Shown piece by piece: positions 35,281 through 43,972 of a stretch of DNA of 64,000 nucleotides. A program made the position numbers and the translations under genes. The notes below the pieces were generated by a model that worked only from the letters and a program-made list of their open reading frames with translations, was not told the origin of the DNA and did not search any database. Origin of the DNA: Lutispora saccharofermentans (GTDB lineage Bacteria; Bacillota; Clostridia; Lutisporales; Lutisporaceae); contig NZ_JAJEKE010000008.1 in the NCBI RefSeq assembly GCF_024363565.1, positions 1 to 64,000 on the forward strand. Reading direction: 5' to 3'. The first letter of the stretch is position 1. Each line of letters begins with the position of its first letter.

Positions 35281-36081
35281 ATGTATACTGTAGTAGAAAG
35301 AAAAGATGCTTTAGAAAAATTGATTGAAATCATTTCATCTATGCCAAATGTTGAAGGCTGTCTTTTGGTTGGCTCTGGTGCAATTGGATTTACTGATGAA
35401 TGGTCGGATATAGATGTATCTGTAGTTGTTTATCCGGAAGAGAATACACGAGCTGTTTGGAATGAGCTAAACAAGAAGATCTTAGATAGCTTTAGCATTT
35501 ACAAGTATTTGCTCAATGAATATGGAATAAATAATTACATTACAGTTATTCTGCTTAAAAATTTTTTAGAGATTGATGTTGGCGTGATATCATTAAATAA
35601 CCTATCTGCTAAGCGGGAATACTGGAAGGTGCTGTTTGATAAGTCCAGTAGAGTAGCAGATAAAATGAAAAATACATGGGAGAATCGGAAATACCCTGTT
35701 CTAAGTACTGAGATTGAACAGAGCCTTAACAGCTTTTGGTATAATTTCAAGAATGCTGCTTTTGCAATTAAAAGAAATAAATCATACAGAGCAGTGAAAG
35801 AATTAGAAGAAATTCGGAATGAAATTATTCGGTTGAAGGCTATACAGGAAGATAAGATATCCAAGCACTATAGAGATGTGGATGAAATGGAATCCTGGTT
35901 TATTAAACGGCTTGAAAATACTTTTTTTGGGGAAATAGATATTGCAAGCCTTACTAATTGTTTTGTTAGTTTATTAGACTTGTACTTTGAGGTGGTTAAA
36001 GACATGTATAGAAATTGTGAAGTTAATGAATATGAGGCACAATTGAGGGATTTTTTGTATGAATTAGGAATAATGAATTAA
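35281..36081 (+). CDS. Aminoglycoside/lincosamide-type nucleotidyltransferase
   Basis: 266 residues from ATG 35281 after AAGAGGTG. Polymerase-beta-like nucleotidyltransferase core: LLVGSGAIGFTDEWSDIDVS (GS...DxD) and a third Asp in FLEIDVGVIS, then a helical C-terminal domain. This is the domain organisation of ANT-type antibiotic nucleotidyltransferases, but many family members have other substrates. Adjacent to the beta-lactamase, 112 bp downstream. Confidence 0.78.
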   Translation: MYTVVERKDALEKLIEIISSMPNVEGCLLVGSGAIGFTDEWSDIDVSVVVYPEENTRAVWNELNKKILDSFSIYKYLLNEYGINNYITVILLKNFLEIDVGVISLNNLSAKREYWKVLFDKSSRVADKMKNTWENRKYPVLSTEIEQSLNSFWYNFKNAAFAIKRNKSYRAVKELEEIRNEIIRLKAIQEDKISKHYRDVDEMESWFIKRLENTFFGEIDIASLTNCFVSLLDLYFEVVKDMYRNCEVNEYEAQLRDFLYELGIMN

Positions 36082-36090
36082 AAAATTGAC

Positions 36091-36140
36091 ATCGGTGTCA
36101 GGGACATCAAGACGTTACAACACAGACCGAGCAAATGATG
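36091..36140 (+). repeat. attC-like right-end fragment
   Basis: ATCGGTGTCAGGGACATCAAGACGTTA matches the right end of repeat 3 (28203-28227) with few changes, followed by CAACACAGACC. The left part is absent. Confidence 0.5.
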
Positions 36141-36250
36141 CGTCGTTTTGCCGCAATTTATGAAAGGTTTAGGTTTTACAAAGTATTGCTTCGTATTAGT
36201 AGATAAGTACGAATTAGAGATTATTTATATAATGAGTGAAAGGATTAAAT

Positions 36251-36841
36251 ATGAATATTGAAATTCGCAAGTTGGCACCAGAACTATTAGATGATTATTT
36301 GCACTTTTTTGATACGACACCACATTCCACTAATAAAGACGAACATAGATGTTATTGTGTGTGTTGGTGCAACGATAACTATAAAGACAAAGACTTTTCT
36401 ACTGCGGGGAAAAGAAGAGATATAGCCATTAAATATATAAATGGACATAATATCCAAGGATATCTTGCGTATTGTGACAACAAGGTTGTTGGGTGGTGCA
36501 ATGCAAACACGAAATCAGATTGTTTCGAATGCTGTTCTTGGCAAATGTTTATGAGGTCAGTTCATCAAGACGAATCTTCACCGGGCATAAAAGTTAAATC
36601 TGTATTCTGCTTTGCAATCGCACCGAAAATGAGGGGTAAAGGTATTGCAGGACTATTGTTGAGCCGTGTCTGCGAAGATGCGAAAAAAGACGGATTTGAT
36701 TTTGTGGAGGCATATCCGAACAAAGAATTTATAGACACAGAGGAAGACTTTATGGGACCCGCTAAATTGTATGAGAAATTAGGTTTTGCTATTTGCTACG
36801 AAGCTGATAAAAAACTTGTTATGCGGAAAAAGCTAAAATAA
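36251..36841 (+). CDS. GNAT family N-acetyltransferase, paralogue of 25993
   Basis: 196 residues from ATG 36251. Cys-rich N-terminal half (RCYCVCWCND), GYLAYCDNKVVGWCNAN, acetyl-CoA loop APKMRGKGIAGLLL, EAYPNKEF, LYEKLGFAI. Full-length sibling of the start-defective gene at 25993, showing that related genes occupy two cassettes. Confidence 0.9.
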   Translation: MNIEIRKLAPELLDDYLHFFDTTPHSTNKDEHRCYCVCWCNDNYKDKDFSTAGKRRDIAIKYINGHNIQGYLAYCDNKVVGWCNANTKSDCFECCSWQMFMRSVHQDESSPGIKVKSVFCFAIAPKMRGKGIAGLLLSRVCEDAKKDGFDFVEAYPNKEFIDTEEDFMGPAKLYEKLGFAICYEADKKLVMRKKLK

Positions 36842-36854
36842 CTACGCAAAATTT

Positions 36855-36937
36855 TTAAATTGTGCATTATATAAACACGGCTCTGTTAGATTTTAGGGTC
36901 CGACATCCTGTCGGCCTCTGAACAGGCGGGGTCTCCC
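36855..36937 (+). repeat. Repeat B, copy 2
   Basis: Partner of 31707-31788. GGGTCCGACA/TGTCGGCC stem with TCTGAACAGG. Leads directly into attC-like repeat 9. Confidence 0.6.
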
Positions 36938-37058
36938 ACGTTACATAACACAGCATGACCGTTCGTGCTGGTAGGACAGGCTCTGAAGTGGAGCCAGCAT
37001 ACATGTCTTCACCAAGATAGGAGTTATCTAAGACTTAAGCGTGTCGGCTATGTAACGC
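36938..37058 (+). repeat. attC-like repeat 9
   Basis: Left ACGTTACATAACACAGCATGACC, GGCTCTGAAGTGGAGCC hairpin, CATGTCTTCACC, right GTGTCGGCTATGTAACGCC. Here the two ends of one repeat are complementary to each other (CGTTACATA/TATGTAACG), unlike repeats 4 and 6. Confidence 0.65.
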
Positions 37059-37096
37059 CGTTTTAATGCTTGGGATTTTTCAGGGGGAATAACATT

Positions 37097-37966
37097 ATGA
37101 TAAATATTATTGATACATTCAAAGATTATGAGATATGCTTTCATGACAAATTAGATTCACCTGTAGAAGATAAAATTGATTTATGGAAAAGGTGCTATAT
37201 ATCAAAATATCCCGAGTTGGAGAAAAAATGTAAAGATGGTTATGAGTCTAAAGGTTATAGCTGGAGAAGAATTGCTCAGGAGAAGGTCTTTAACAGAACT
37301 GAAAAAGACTTCAATAAAATGACATGTGCCCATAGAAATATATTGGAGGCTATGAAGAATATAAACACAAGAGCAGAAGAAGTATTTAATTTGGATTTGG
37401 ACATAAATTTGGTTTTATATTGCGGGCTATGCAATAGTGCAGGATGGGTTGATACCTATAACGGTAAAAGAGCAGTTCTCTATGGCATAGATAAAATCGC
37501 AGAGCTTAATTGGCATACAATACAGAAGATAGAATCACTTATATCACATGGACTTTGTCATGTTGTTCATTTTCAAATTAGAGGTGAGGATAATTTACCT
37601 GGTAATGTTGAGCTAAATAATTATAACAAAGGTATTTGGTCTTTATATGAAGAAGGATTTGCACAGTTTTTTCAATACAAGCTATTAGGCAAAGAGGCTG
37701 ATTCAAGAGGAAGAGCGTGGATTGAAGAATGTAGAATTAATGAGAGACAGCTAAAAAAGTTATATTTAGAAGCATTGCATGATGAAGGGAAAGGAACGCG
37801 AGATTTTTTTGGAGATTGGTTTAAAGTATTGGAAATAAGTGATGTGGGATATTTCCTTGGTGCTGAACTGGTCAGAAAGCTATATATTCAATATAATATA
37901 GCATATATTGCACAACTGCCATTTATAGAAATAGAAAAACAGGTGATGAACTTTCTTGAAAACTGA
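37097..37966 (+). CDS. Putative zinc-protease-like protein with altered HEXXH
   Basis: 289 residues from ATG 37097 behind GGGGGA. The central SHGLCHVVHF followed ~45 residues later by LYEEGFAQFF has the shape of gluzincin-like DUF2268 proteins, but the expected HEXXH reads HGLCH: GGA replaces a Glu codon, one base away from GAA. If the assignment is right, the general base is missing and catalysis is doubtful. Confidence 0.6.
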   Translation: MINIIDTFKDYEICFHDKLDSPVEDKIDLWKRCYISKYPELEKKCKDGYESKGYSWRRIAQEKVFNRTEKDFNKMTCAHRNILEAMKNINTRAEEVFNLDLDINLVLYCGLCNSAGWVDTYNGKRAVLYGIDKIAELNWHTIQKIESLISHGLCHVVHFQIRGEDNLPGNVELNNYNKGIWSLYEEGFAQFFQYKLLGKEADSRGRAWIEECRINERQLKKLYLEALHDEGKGTRDFFGDWFKVLEISDVGYFLGAELVRKLYIQYNIAYIAQLPFIEIEKQVMNFLEN

Positions 37967-37980
37967 GGACAATCAATGGG

Positions 37981-38094
37981 GTGAAAGTATTGGCTTCTAA
38001 AGTGTTACATTACTTAATCGCAGAAGAAATAATTAGGAAGATACAGAAGCAGGGATATCAAGCTGTTATAGGCAATCATCATTTGAAGAATTGA
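37981..38094 (+). pseudogene. Short N-terminal gene remnant
   Basis: GTG ORF of 37 codons (VKVLASKVLHYLIAEEIIRKIQ...) preceded by GGGG. The start looks like the N-terminus of metal-dependent phospholipase-C-like hydrolases (HYLIAEEI), which are several times longer. Probably a truncated cassette gene. Confidence 0.4.
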
Positions 38095-38109
38095 TTGGAG
38101 GGTCATATA

Positions 38110-38778
38110 ATGTTTAAAGGTTTTTCTGAAGATACCATTAAATATCTGAAAGAGCTAAATGAGAATAACAATAAGCAGTGGTTTGAAGCCAATAGGGACA
38201 GGTATAAGAAAGTTTTGTATGAACCATTTGAAGAGCTTGTTTTGAATTTAGGTCCTTTTATGTTGTCTATTGATCCTTTATTAGATGTGAATCCAAAGAA
38301 GACAATATCAAGAATAAACCGCGATGTCAGATTCTCAAAAGACAAGAGCCCATATAGAACGAATATGTGGATTGCTTTCAAGAGGACATATCAGGACTGG
38401 AAAGCAGAACCAACGTATTTCTTTGAGATATGCCCCGATAATTATAGATATGGAATGGGTTTTTACAATTTACCAAAAGAATTTATGTCAAAGCTGAGAA
38501 GCATGATAGATGAGGGAGAAAAGAAGTTCACTAAAATTCATTCCCTATACATGAAACAAAAAATATTTAAACTTGAAGGCGAGAAATATAAGCGAATTAT
38601 TAATCCTGATTTATCGGAAGAATTCAATGAATGGTATCAAAGAAAAGAATTATACTTTGCTTGCAGCAGAAAGATTGATGAACGTTTATTTACTCCGCTT
38701 CTAGTGGATGATCTAATTGAAGGATTTGAAAAGATAGCCCCAATATATAACTTTCTCTTAGGATTAAGAGGAAGATAA
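38110..38778 (+). CDS. DUF2461 domain-containing protein
   Basis: 222 residues from ATG 38110 (MFKGFSEDTIKYLKELNENN), after GGAGG. NNKQWFEANRDRYKK, SRINRDVRFSKDKSPYRTNMW and the GFYNLPKEF region are the DUF2461/TIGR02453 pattern. Biochemical role unknown. Confidence 0.9.
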   Translation: MFKGFSEDTIKYLKELNENNNKQWFEANRDRYKKVLYEPFEELVLNLGPFMLSIDPLLDVNPKKTISRINRDVRFSKDKSPYRTNMWIAFKRTYQDWKAEPTYFFEICPDNYRYGMGFYNLPKEFMSKLRSMIDEGEKKFTKIHSLYMKQKIFKLEGEKYKRIINPDLSEEFNEWYQRKELYFACSRKIDERLFTPLLVDDLIEGFEKIAPIYNFLLGLRGR

Positions 38779-38829
38779 TAGGGCGAAATTCAGCTCTTCT
38801 AAGCCAAAGATTTTGCAATCAAAACTAAG

Positions 38830-38876
38830 GCCCGCCATCGCTTTAAGGTTGGATGATCCGGAAAATCCAGGGCGGC
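38830..38876 (+). repeat. Hairpin-forming cassette-boundary candidate
   Basis: GCCCGCC (38830-38836) pairs with GGGCGGC (38870-38876), with an inner TGGAT/ATCCA pair. It sits between two one-gene units, but matches none of the repeats above clearly. Confidence 0.4.
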
Positions 38877-38915
38877 TAGACGAAATACTTCCTAAATTGA
38901 AAGGAGAGCTATAAG

Positions 38916-39740
38916 TTGTTAGTTGACGAATTAAAGTTATATCATAGGAGTGATTGTTTTATCTGGACTGATGAACATATTTCAAAGAATATGTTATCTG
39001 CTCATCTTGACCTTGAGGGTGATGCAGCAAGCCGTAACATAAGAACGATTGAAAAGACCATTGAGTGGTTAACGGATAAGATACCTAAAGGAGGAAAGGT
39101 ATTGGATCTTGGTTGCGGTCCAGGTTTGTATTCTTCATTGTTGGCGAAGAAAGGATATTCAGTTACTGGCGTTGATATTTCAAAACAATCAATATCATAC
39201 GCAAAAAACAAGGCAATGGAAGAGGATCTTCAGATTGATTACCGATATGCGGATTATATAAAAGATGATGTCGGCATGGGATATGATGCCGTGATATGTA
39301 TATATTGTGACTTTGGCGCATTAACTCCAGAAGAACAAACAATATTGCTGAAAAAGATTCATTGTGGGTTATCGGATTATGGAATTTTCATATTTGATGT
39401 GTTTAAAATTGGCTTGTGTAGCAAAATGCAAGAATATAGGAATTGGTATTATGCAGGTAAAGAAACATTCTGGTGCGATAAGCCGCACTTTGTACTTGAA
39501 GAAGTCAAGCATTTTATTGATTATAAAACTTGGGGATCAAGGACTATAATAATTGAAGAAGGAAAAGCTCCTAAGGAGTTTATTATATGGGATAATTACT
39601 ATACAGAGGACGATATTGAAAAGCTATTAAAGAATAATGGATTTAAAATTCTGTCCATAAATAGTAAATTAGTTGCTGAAAATGAATTTACAAGTAATGA
39701 TGTTATGTTTATAGAAGCTAAAAAGTCGATACATGCTTAA
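38916..39740 (+). CDS. Class I SAM-dependent methyltransferase
   Basis: 274 residues, TTG start after AAAGGAG. Motif I VLDLGCGPGLYSSLLAKKG, acidic loop VTGVDISKQSI, motif IV region DAVICIYCDFGAL. Closest in style to small-molecule methyltransferases. Substrate unknown. Confidence 0.9.
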   Translation: MLVDELKLYHRSDCFIWTDEHISKNMLSAHLDLEGDAASRNIRTIEKTIEWLTDKIPKGGKVLDLGCGPGLYSSLLAKKGYSVTGVDISKQSISYAKNKAMEEDLQIDYRYADYIKDDVGMGYDAVICIYCDFGALTPEEQTILLKKIHCGLSDYGIFIFDVFKIGLCSKMQEYRNWYYAGKETFWCDKPHFVLEEVKHFIDYKTWGSRTIIIEEGKAPKEFIIWDNYYTEDDIEKLLKNNGFKILSINSKLVAENEFTSNDVMFIEAKKSIHA

Positions 39741-39795
39741 AAAAGTAATACTTAGGAGTATAATAAATATCTATTTATTATGAGGGGGAAGAAAT

Positions 39796-40272
39796 ATGAG
39801 TAACCGTGTAATTCAGATAACCAATAAAGGGCTAATTGAGCCTCAGCATAAATGTGAACATGAACCTTATGAATATAACAAATATGAAGTAACAAAAAGA
39901 AGCAAAGAAAGTCAATGTTATGTCGCTATATATGAGATTCCACCGAAGAAAGCAAATTATCCATATCACTACCATTTGAAGAATGAAGAGGTTTTTTACA
40001 TTATCAGTGGGAGTGGCCTTTTAGAAACACCTGATGGAAATAAGAACATTTCAGCAGGGGATATTGTGGTATGTCCACCGTCAGAAAATGGTGCACATAG
40101 AATAATTAATAATTCTCAAACTGAAACACTTGTCTACTTAGATTTTGATACGGTTAATTCTCCTGAAGTTGTATTTTATCCTAATTCTGATAAAGTTGGT
40201 GTAATTGTACAAGGTGAGTCAAGCACATTTTATAGAAAGAATACAAACGTAGATTATTATGAAGGTGAGTAA
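39796..40272 (+). CDS. Cupin domain protein
   Basis: 158 residues, ATG after GAGGGGG. Cupin motif 1 PYHYHLKNEEVFYIISGSG and motif 2 GDIVVCPPSENGAHRIIN with the metal-binding His/Glu residues. Possible isomerase, dioxygenase or sensing role. Confidence 0.9.
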   Translation: MSNRVIQITNKGLIEPQHKCEHEPYEYNKYEVTKRSKESQCYVAIYEIPPKKANYPYHYHLKNEEVFYIISGSGLLETPDGNKNISAGDIVVCPPSENGAHRIINNSQTETLVYLDFDTVNSPEVVFYPNSDKVGVIVQGESSTFYRKNTNVDYYEGE

Positions 40273-40336
40273 ATAAAGCGGCTTAAAGCATATTATGATG
40301 ACTTGTGTCATTAGGTAATTATTATTTAATGAACCC

Positions 40337-40445
40337 ACATCCGTGTCGATCTCTGGCTGCGAGGGGCGAATAACTTCGTATAACGGTTTATCAGCATAAG
40401 GGTGCAGGGAGCAAAACATGTAGAACTGCTTCGAAGAGAGAACAT
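40337..40445 (+). repeat. attC-like repeat 10, degenerate
   Basis: CACATCCGTGTCGATCTCTGG parallels repeat B, then TTCGTATAACGGTTTATCAGC and ATAAGGGTGCAGGGAGC parallel the left half of repeats 7 and 8. The right half is unrecognisable. Confidence 0.4.
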
Positions 40446-40523
40446 TAATTAAGTTTGTATCACATATCTTTACCGCAAGCAAAATCAGAGGGTCATACTG
40501 AAAAGAATAAGGAGGACGTATTT

Positions 40524-41144
40524 ATGTTGGACAGCGAAGGATTTGATTTATGGGCCGATGGATACGACGAGAGTGTTAATTTAAGCGAAGAAGACAATGA
40601 TTATCCTTTTGCAGGATATAAAAACCTTCTTAATGCTATTTACAACATAATTCGTAAGAAAGAGAAAGCAAAAGTATTGGATATCGGATTCGGTACAGGA
40701 GTCTTAACTAAAAAATTATATGATGATGGATATGAAATATATGGAGTTGATTTTTCAAAAAGAATGATTGAAATAGCAAAAGAAAAAATGCCCTTGTCCA
40801 GGCTGTTTCAATATGATTTTTCTAAAGGATTACCGAAAGAACTTGAAAACTTATGGTTTGATTATATTATAAGCACTTATGCAACTCACCATTTGGATGA
40901 TAATGGGAAAGTTCAATTTTTTCACCGATTAAGCGAATATATCTCCGATGACGGTGAAATTCTTATCGGAGATGTAGCTTTTCAAACAAGGAAATTATTG
41001 GAGCAGTGTAAAATAAAGTCTGGTGATTATTGGGACAATGAAGAAATTTACATTGTATATGATGAATTGAAAAAATCTTTTCCCCAGAATAATATCAAAT
41101 TTATACCAATATCTCATTGTGCAGGAATTGTTCGATTTAAATAA
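40524..41144 (+). CDS. Class I SAM-dependent methyltransferase (YrrT-like)
   Basis: 206 residues from ATG 40524, after GGAGGA. GFDLWADGYDESVN at the N-terminus, motif I VLDIGFGTGVLTKKLYDDG, acidic loop IYGVDFSKRM, YATHHLDDNGKV. Substrate unknown. Confidence 0.9.
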   Translation: MLDSEGFDLWADGYDESVNLSEEDNDYPFAGYKNLLNAIYNIIRKKEKAKVLDIGFGTGVLTKKLYDDGYEIYGVDFSKRMIEIAKEKMPLSRLFQYDFSKGLPKELENLWFDYIISTYATHHLDDNGKVQFFHRLSEYISDDGEILIGDVAFQTRKLLEQCKIKSGDYWDNEEIYIVYDELKKSFPQNNIKFIPISHCAGIVRFK

Positions 41145-41240
41145 TTATTGCAGCTAAGGTTATGTAGCGGGAACGCCTCATATCTGCGGAGTGATATCGG
41201 GATTATTTTTTTCTTACTCTAACCAAAAAGGAGATATAGA

Positions 41241-41720
41241 ATGTTAAGGAATATGACTTCAATTTATGTTATTTCTAATAATAAGATATTATTGCTTTAT
41301 AGAGTCGGTTCAAGAGTGGTAGAACCATCATGGTGTGGCATTGGCGGACATTTTGAAAAAGATGAATTAAATAATCCCAGAGCATGCGTAATAAGAGAAT
41401 TGTTTGAAGAAACTGGTATTACAGAAAATGATATTGGAAGTGTAAAATTAAGGTATGTCACACTCCGGAAAAAGAATAATGAGATACGGCAAAATTATTA
41501 TTATTTTGCAGAATTACATAATACAGATATAGATATCAGTAAATGTGATGAAGGCACATTGGAATGGATTGAAATCGGACAAGTGCTAAATAGAGTAATG
41601 CCTTTTACAGCAAAGGAATGTTTGAGGCATTATTTAGCTATAGGTAAAGATGATGATAAATTATATGCAGGCATTGCAACTACAAGCGGTGTCGATTTTA
41701 TAGAATTACAGGAATTTTAG
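41241..41720 (+). CDS. NUDIX hydrolase
   Basis: 159 residues, ATG after AAGGAG. Nudix box in GHFEKDELNNPRACVIRELFEETGI: the Gly, REL and EE.GI elements are present, with two extra residues between the first Glu and the RE pair, as in some MutT-like subfamilies. Hydrolyses nucleoside diphosphate derivatives; exact substrate unknown. Confidence 0.9.
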   Translation: MLRNMTSIYVISNNKILLLYRVGSRVVEPSWCGIGGHFEKDELNNPRACVIRELFEETGITENDIGSVKLRYVTLRKKNNEIRQNYYYFAELHNTDIDISKCDEGTLEWIEIGQVLNRVMPFTAKECLRHYLAIGKDDDKLYAGIATTSGVDFIELQEF

Positions 41721-41920
41721 AATTGGGTTACAAATAAATTCTATACCACATATTTACCATAATATTTTTTCATGTTGCTTGGCTGATGATTTTCCAGGTG
41801 TTCTAATTGATTACTGCATAAAGGCTTCTGCCGAGGATTGTTCTGGTGAAGCGTTGAAGTTAATAGCATGATTATGTAAGGTAAAGATTATTTGTATAAC
41901 ATATGTATTGGGGGAATTAA

Positions 41921-42328
41921 ATGAAATCAAATTTTGTCCCAACCGTTAAAAACTCAGCATTATTATATTGTGTAATTTTTACGGTTGCAACATTAGCGGA
42001 CAACATTTGGCAATTGTGCCGGGGACAGATAGCAGATTCAAATTATCATATTATAAATAGGGCAGTGGTTATTTTGATTGCCGTCATAACAATTACATTA
42101 TTTGATAAGTTCAGGTTAAAAAGCAAGCTTTTATCCCACATAATATCCTATGCTATTTCAATGATAGCGGTTTTCACTTATGTATGGTTTACCAGCTTTT
42201 TAGACCCGTTGGGCCCCGGTGCATATCAAGGTATTTTCGTAATTTATACGCTTCTCACTATTTTACTTTCGGTAATAATTGAGATAAAAGAGCGTATTAA
42301 AAGAAAAAGGCAAAGCATAACAAACTGA
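41921..42328 (+). CDS. Small integral membrane protein
   Basis: 135 residues, ATG after GGGGGA. Four hydrophobic segments (around 10-28, 44-60, 70-95, 100-122) and a basic tail IKERIKRKRQ. I recognise no family; function unknown. Confidence 0.75.
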   Translation: MKSNFVPTVKNSALLYCVIFTVATLADNIWQLCRGQIADSNYHIINRAVVILIAVITITLFDKFRLKSKLLSHIISYAISMIAVFTYVWFTSFLDPLGPGAYQGIFVIYTLLTILLSVIIEIKERIKRKRQSITN

Positions 42329-42333
42329 GCATA

Positions 42334-42405
42334 AGTGTGGCTTCGTAGAATAAAGCGCCTCCGCAAGGGTGCAGAGGGTTGGCATGAAGTAAGCACTAAT
42401 AGCAG
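42334..42405 (+). repeat. attC-like repeat 11, degenerate left half
   Basis: CTTCGTAGAATAAAGCGCC, CCGCAAGGGTGCAGAGGGT and GGCATGAAGTAAGCAC follow the order of the left half of repeat 7. Last recognisable member of the repeat family. Confidence 0.45.
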
Positions 42406-42415
42406 GTGGTGAAAA

Positions 42416-43033
42416 ATGAATATATATATTATCAGACATGGAGAAGCTAAAAAGGATAGTGTTTTCAATTTTGAGGGGTACCCTGATGCTGATTTAACCG
42501 AAGTCGGGCTAAAGCAAGCACAATTGACTGGAAAGCATATTTCAACAGTGCCCTTCGATGCAATTTATTCTAGCGATTTAAAAAGAGCAATGCAAACCTC
42601 AGATATAATATCAAGTTATCAACAGGGGCTGAAGGTAGAAATTGATAAGCAAATCAGAGAAATTAATATGGGTGTATTTCATACTTCTTCGGAGGAGCAA
42701 ATTAGAAAAGATTATCCGGAATTCTATAATGAATTTTTAAAAAAGGATACAGATTTCAGATATCCAGAAGGAGAATCAGGTGAAGAAGTATTGAGGAGGA
42801 CATTAAATTTTTTAGAATCTGTCAAGCATAAAAAATTTAATAATATATGTGTTGTTTGTCACGGTGGAGTTATTAGATCAGTAATCAGCCATTTTATTGG
42901 ATTACCACAGCATAAACGATTCAATTTATACCCTTTTAATTGTGGAATAAGTCTTTTAAGATACGATGGTGATAATTTTAAAGTTATTTCAATAAATGAA
43001 ATTTCACATTTAGGTATATATGCTGCATTTTGA
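42416..43033 (+). CDS. Histidine phosphatase family protein
   Basis: 205 residues. RHG motif IIRHGEAKKDSVFNFEGYPD, YSSDLKRAMQTSDI, second histidine VVCHGGVIRSVI. Same superfamily as 13784 but not a close copy. Substrate unknown. Confidence 0.9.
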   Translation: MNIYIIRHGEAKKDSVFNFEGYPDADLTEVGLKQAQLTGKHISTVPFDAIYSSDLKRAMQTSDIISSYQQGLKVEIDKQIREINMGVFHTSSEEQIRKDYPEFYNEFLKKDTDFRYPEGESGEEVLRRTLNFLESVKHKKFNNICVVCHGGVIRSVISHFIGLPQHKRFNLYPFNCGISLLRYDGDNFKVISINEISHLGIYAAF

Positions 43034-43100
43034 TGCCTTTGCAAGAAAAAAAATTTTATCAGTAAAAATGCTTTACTCAACTTAAGGAGGAGGTTACAAC

Positions 43101-43886
43101 ATGGAAGGAATTGCAAAGTATTATGAGGGTTACGATGAAGAGTCAAGGTTGATCAAGGACAATTCTCACAAGGTTGAATTCATTTCAACAACTCATGTGC
43201 TGGATAAGAAGATAAAAAAAGATGCGAGGATATTGGAAGTTGGCGCAGGAACCGGAAGATATTCATTCTACTATCTCAATAAAGGACATATGATTACGGC
43301 ATTGGATATTGTACAGAAAAATGTTGAGTTGATGATGGAAAAGGCCAGGACAATTGAGTCGAAAAATATAGAAATAAAGCTTGGCGATGCAAGGAACTTA
43401 TCGCAGTTTGATTCAAATACTTTTGATGTTGTTTTATGCCTGGGGCCTATATATCATCTTTCAAAGCTGGAAGACCGGATTAAATGCATAGGCGAATGTA
43501 TGAGGGTATTGAAGCCAGGCGGCATTTTGGCTGTTGCATATATAAATAGATATGCTCAATACGTTATTCAAATAAGCAGGGATAAAAATTATATTAATGA
43601 TGAATCCTTAAGAAGTATAACTAAATCTGGAATCGAACCAGAGGAAGGTGAAAATTGTTTTTATTTTTCAACTTACGATGAAATGGAAGAAACTATGGCC
43701 GGTTTTAGTGCAGAAAAATTAGAGCATGTTGGAACCGACGGGATAGTTCACATGATGAGGGATAATATAAATGCTTTAGATGAGAGTGAGCTAGAGAAAT
43801 GGTTGGATTATCACTTTATGACATTTGATAACCCTTCTCTCATAGGATATAGTTTACATAATTTGTACGTGTGCAAAAAGAAATAG
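43101..43886 (+). CDS. Class I SAM-dependent methyltransferase
   Basis: 261 residues, ATG after AAGGAGGAGG. Motif I ILEVGAGTGRYSFYYLNKG, ITALDIVQKNVEL, VVLCLGPIYHL, LKPGGILAVAY: the UbiE/COQ5-like small-molecule group. Substrate unknown. Confidence 0.9.
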   Translation: MEGIAKYYEGYDEESRLIKDNSHKVEFISTTHVLDKKIKKDARILEVGAGTGRYSFYYLNKGHMITALDIVQKNVELMMEKARTIESKNIEIKLGDARNLSQFDSNTFDVVLCLGPIYHLSKLEDRIKCIGECMRVLKPGGILAVAYINRYAQYVIQISRDKNYINDESLRSITKSGIEPEEGENCFYFSTYDEMEETMAGFSAEKLEHVGTDGIVHMMRDNINALDESELEKWLDYHFMTFDNPSLIGYSLHNLYVCKKK

Positions 43887-43972
43887 CATTCCATATAACA
43901 GAGGTTTATGGATTTGCTGAATAAAGATTCTCAAAGAAAAAATTTCAATATGATGAGAGGAGAAGAACTTAA

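Larger units (their letters stand above)
24858..42412 (+). mobile_element. Integron-like gene-cassette array with degenerate attC-like repeats
   Basis: One-gene units, all on the + strand, are separated by related 100-155-bp repeats with RYYYAAC-like left ends and GTTRRRY-like right ends. The left box of a repeat is complementary to the right box of the previous repeat, that is, to the start of the same cassette: 28224/28921 (8 of 8), 30408/31066 (9 of 9), 29057/29954 (8 of 9), 25569/30263 (13 of 14). That is the expected geometry for integrase-mediated cassettes. Repeats are strongest at 25.4-37.1 kb and weak to 42.4 kb. No integrase gene in the window; many units are damaged. Confidence 0.65.

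Noticed and set aside
24858-42412. Reading the repeats as a CRISPR array or as ordinary MITEs
   Set aside because: Repeats are long, degenerate and spaced by gene-length, non-uniform intervals, so not CRISPR. Simple MITEs would have ends complementary within each copy; in repeats 3-6 the ends match across cassettes instead (repeat 9 is an exception).
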